6,764 nucleotides of DNA from Frankiaceae bacterium (GTDB lineage Bacteria > Actinomycetota > Actinomycetes > JAFAQI01). Both the position numbers and the translations under genes were made by a program. The notes under the pieces are model-generated. The model worked only from the letters and a program-made list of their open reading frames with translations. It did no database searches and had not been told where the DNA came from. The stretch covers positions 1 through 6,764 of the forward strand of contig JAVEEH010000028.1 of NCBI GenBank assembly GCA_030840545.1, in the 5' to 3' direction. Shown here one piece after another: positions 5,707-6,764 of the stretch. Within the stretch, counting starts at the first letter, position 1. Each line of letters begins with the position of its first letter.

Positions 5707-6764
5707 ACTTCGCATTGAACGAGACCCAGGCAGCGGTCCGCGACCTCGCGGCCGAGATCTTCGGGCGGCGGGTCGACGCCACCAGCGTCGAGAAGGCCGA
5801 GGGGACCGACGACCGGTTCGACCGCGACCTCTGGACGGCCCTGGCCGAGGCCGGCCTGCTCGGCGTCGGGGTCGCGGAGGCACATGGCGGCCTCGGCTTA
5901 GGCGCGGTCGTGACCGCCCTGGTGCTCGAGCAGACCGGGCGAGACGTGGCGCCGGTGCCACTGGTCCCGACGCTGGTTGCGGCCGCGCTCATCACCGCAG
6001 TGGGCAGTGACGAGCAACGCCGTGCGTGGCTCGGACGCGTCAGTGCCGGCGCTGCGGTGTTCGCCGTTGCCGCGCCGCAGTCGACTGTCGGCGTCCGCAA
6101 CGACGGCGGACACCTCAGCGGCGATGTCATCGGCGTTCCGTGGGCGCACGTGGCCGATCGACTGCTGCTGCCGGTCGAGGACCGTGTTTTCCTCCTCGAC
6201 CCCGCGGCGGCGAGCGTGGTGGCGACCCGCGCAGAGACGACCGCCCGCGAGATCGCCGTCAACTTCGCGCTCGACGGCGTCGCCGCGGAGCAGGTCGGTG
6301 CCGACAACGCCGCCCGATCGCTGCGGCTGCTCATGTGCGCGGCCCTCGCCGCCGTGCAAGCCGGAGTGACCGACGCCGCCGTGCGGATGACGGCGGCCTA
6401 CACCTCCGGCCGCGAGCAGTTCGGCAAGCCGCTGTCGACGTTCCAGGGTGTTGCGCTGAAGGCCGCCGACGCCTACCTCGCCGCGACGGCGATTCGCGCC
6501 ACGGCACTGCAGGCCGCCTGGTCGTTGGACCAGTCCCGTGACGACGCACTCGCCGACCCCACGCTGGCGGTGCTGACCGCCGCCTGGTGGGCGGCAGAGG
6601 GTGGCCAGCAGTGCGTGCACCTCACCCAGCACCTGCACGGCGGGATGGGCGCCGACGTGACCTATCCGGTGCACCGCTATTGCCTGTGGGGCAAGCAGAT
6701 CGAGCTGACGCTCGGTGGTGCCTCGGCGCTGCTCGCCGTGCTCGGCGACGCCCTCGCCGACCGA
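5703..6764 (+). CDS. chsE1: ChsE1 (FadE28)-like acyl-CoA dehydrogenase subunit, 3' end outside the window
   Basis: The frame opens at ATG 5703 and stays open for 354 codons to the last base of the window, with no stop, so the gene is recorded as partial. It should be nearly complete, because FadE28-type subunits are only about 340 residues long. The protein begins MNFALNETQ, has LLGVGVAEAHGGLGLG in its N-terminal helical domain, then a shortened and divergent middle domain lacking the usual FAD-contact signature (TEP..GSD). The C-terminal domain is well conserved: YTSGREQFGKPLSTFQ (233-248) and HLHGGMGADVTYPVHRY (310-326). These match the partner subunit of heteromeric steroid acyl-CoA dehydrogenases. 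The helix aligned with the ChsE2 E244 helix (SLRLLMCAALAAVQAG) has no Glu-Arg pair, so the catalytic base is probably supplied by ChsE2. The start lies 19 bases after the chsE2 stop, with GGGGG as probable ribosome binding site. It belongs to the same operon and complex as chsE2. Confidence 0.86.
   Translation, partial: MNFALNETQAAVRDLAAEIFGRRVDATSVEKAEGTDDRFDRDLWTALAEAGLLGVGVAEAHGGLGLGAVVTALVLEQTGRDVAPVPLVPTLVAAALITAVGSDEQRRAWLGRVSAGAAVFAVAAPQSTVGVRNDGGHLSGDVIGVPWAHVADRLLLPVEDRVFLLDPAAASVVATRAETTAREIAVNFALDGVAAEQVGADNAARSLRLLMCAALAAVQAGVTDAAVRMTAAYTSGREQFGKPLSTFQGVALKAADAYLAATAIRATALQAAWSLDQSRDDALADPTLAVLTAAWWAAEGGQQCVHLTQHLHGGMGADVTYPVHRYCLWGKQIELTLGGASALLAVLGDALADR

Noticed and set aside
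5096..6334. 412-codon minus-strand open frame opposite chsE2 and chsE1
   Set aside because: Low-complexity Ser/Arg/Ala composition with no recognisable domain. It spans the boundary between two convincing plus-strand genes, so it is a shadow.

Overview
The window is very GC-rich, with short intergenic gaps, GTG and ATG starts, and proteins that read as actinobacterial. It most likely comes from the chromosome of a sterol-degrading actinomycete that is not a close relative of Mycobacterium tuberculosis, because the order and orientation of the steroid genes differ from those in that genome. No RNA gene, insertion sequence, CRISPR array or phage gene was found.

Layout. Positions 5-853 (+) encode a small membrane-anchored protein. 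It consists of one N-terminal hydrophobic segment and the extracytoplasmic P1 part of SecD, without the SecD transporter core. It faces the steroid cluster tail to tail across a 57-base gap. On the minus strand a compact three-gene operon runs from 4456 down to 911: a fused ChsH2-ChsH1 hydratase, then an Ltp2-type thiolase-fold retroaldolase, then an SDR of the peroxisomal multifunctional enzyme type 2 (MFE-2)/17beta-hydroxysteroid dehydrogenase family. Reading away from it, across a 57-base divergent region, are two acyl-CoA dehydrogenase subunit genes: a ChsE2 (FadE29)-like gene (4514-5683) and a ChsE1 (FadE28)-like gene (5703 to the window edge, with no stop codon in the window).

Together four of these genes appear to encode the whole last cycle of steroid side-chain removal. 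ChsE1-ChsE2 would dehydrogenate the C22 thioester 3-oxo-4-pregnene-20-carboxyl-CoA. ChsH2-ChsH1 would hydrate the product at C17. Ltp2, working with the DUF35 domain of ChsH2, would cleave the 17-hydroxy compound to a C19 17-ketosteroid (androstenedione type) and propionyl-CoA. The SDR probably serves a neighbouring hydroxyacyl-CoA or 17-hydroxysteroid oxidation step. Function is assigned by motif-level resemblance to the M. tuberculosis and Thermomonospora curvata proteins recalled from memory; no search was run.

The most distinctive points are the single-chain ChsH2-ChsH1 fusion, in which an inactive-looking hot-dog half, a zinc-ribbon/OB domain and an active hot-dog half lie on one polypeptide; the split of the module into two divergent operons; an eight-codon mini-ORF overlapping the stop of chsE2 and the start of chsE1; and the stand-alone SecD P1 domain.
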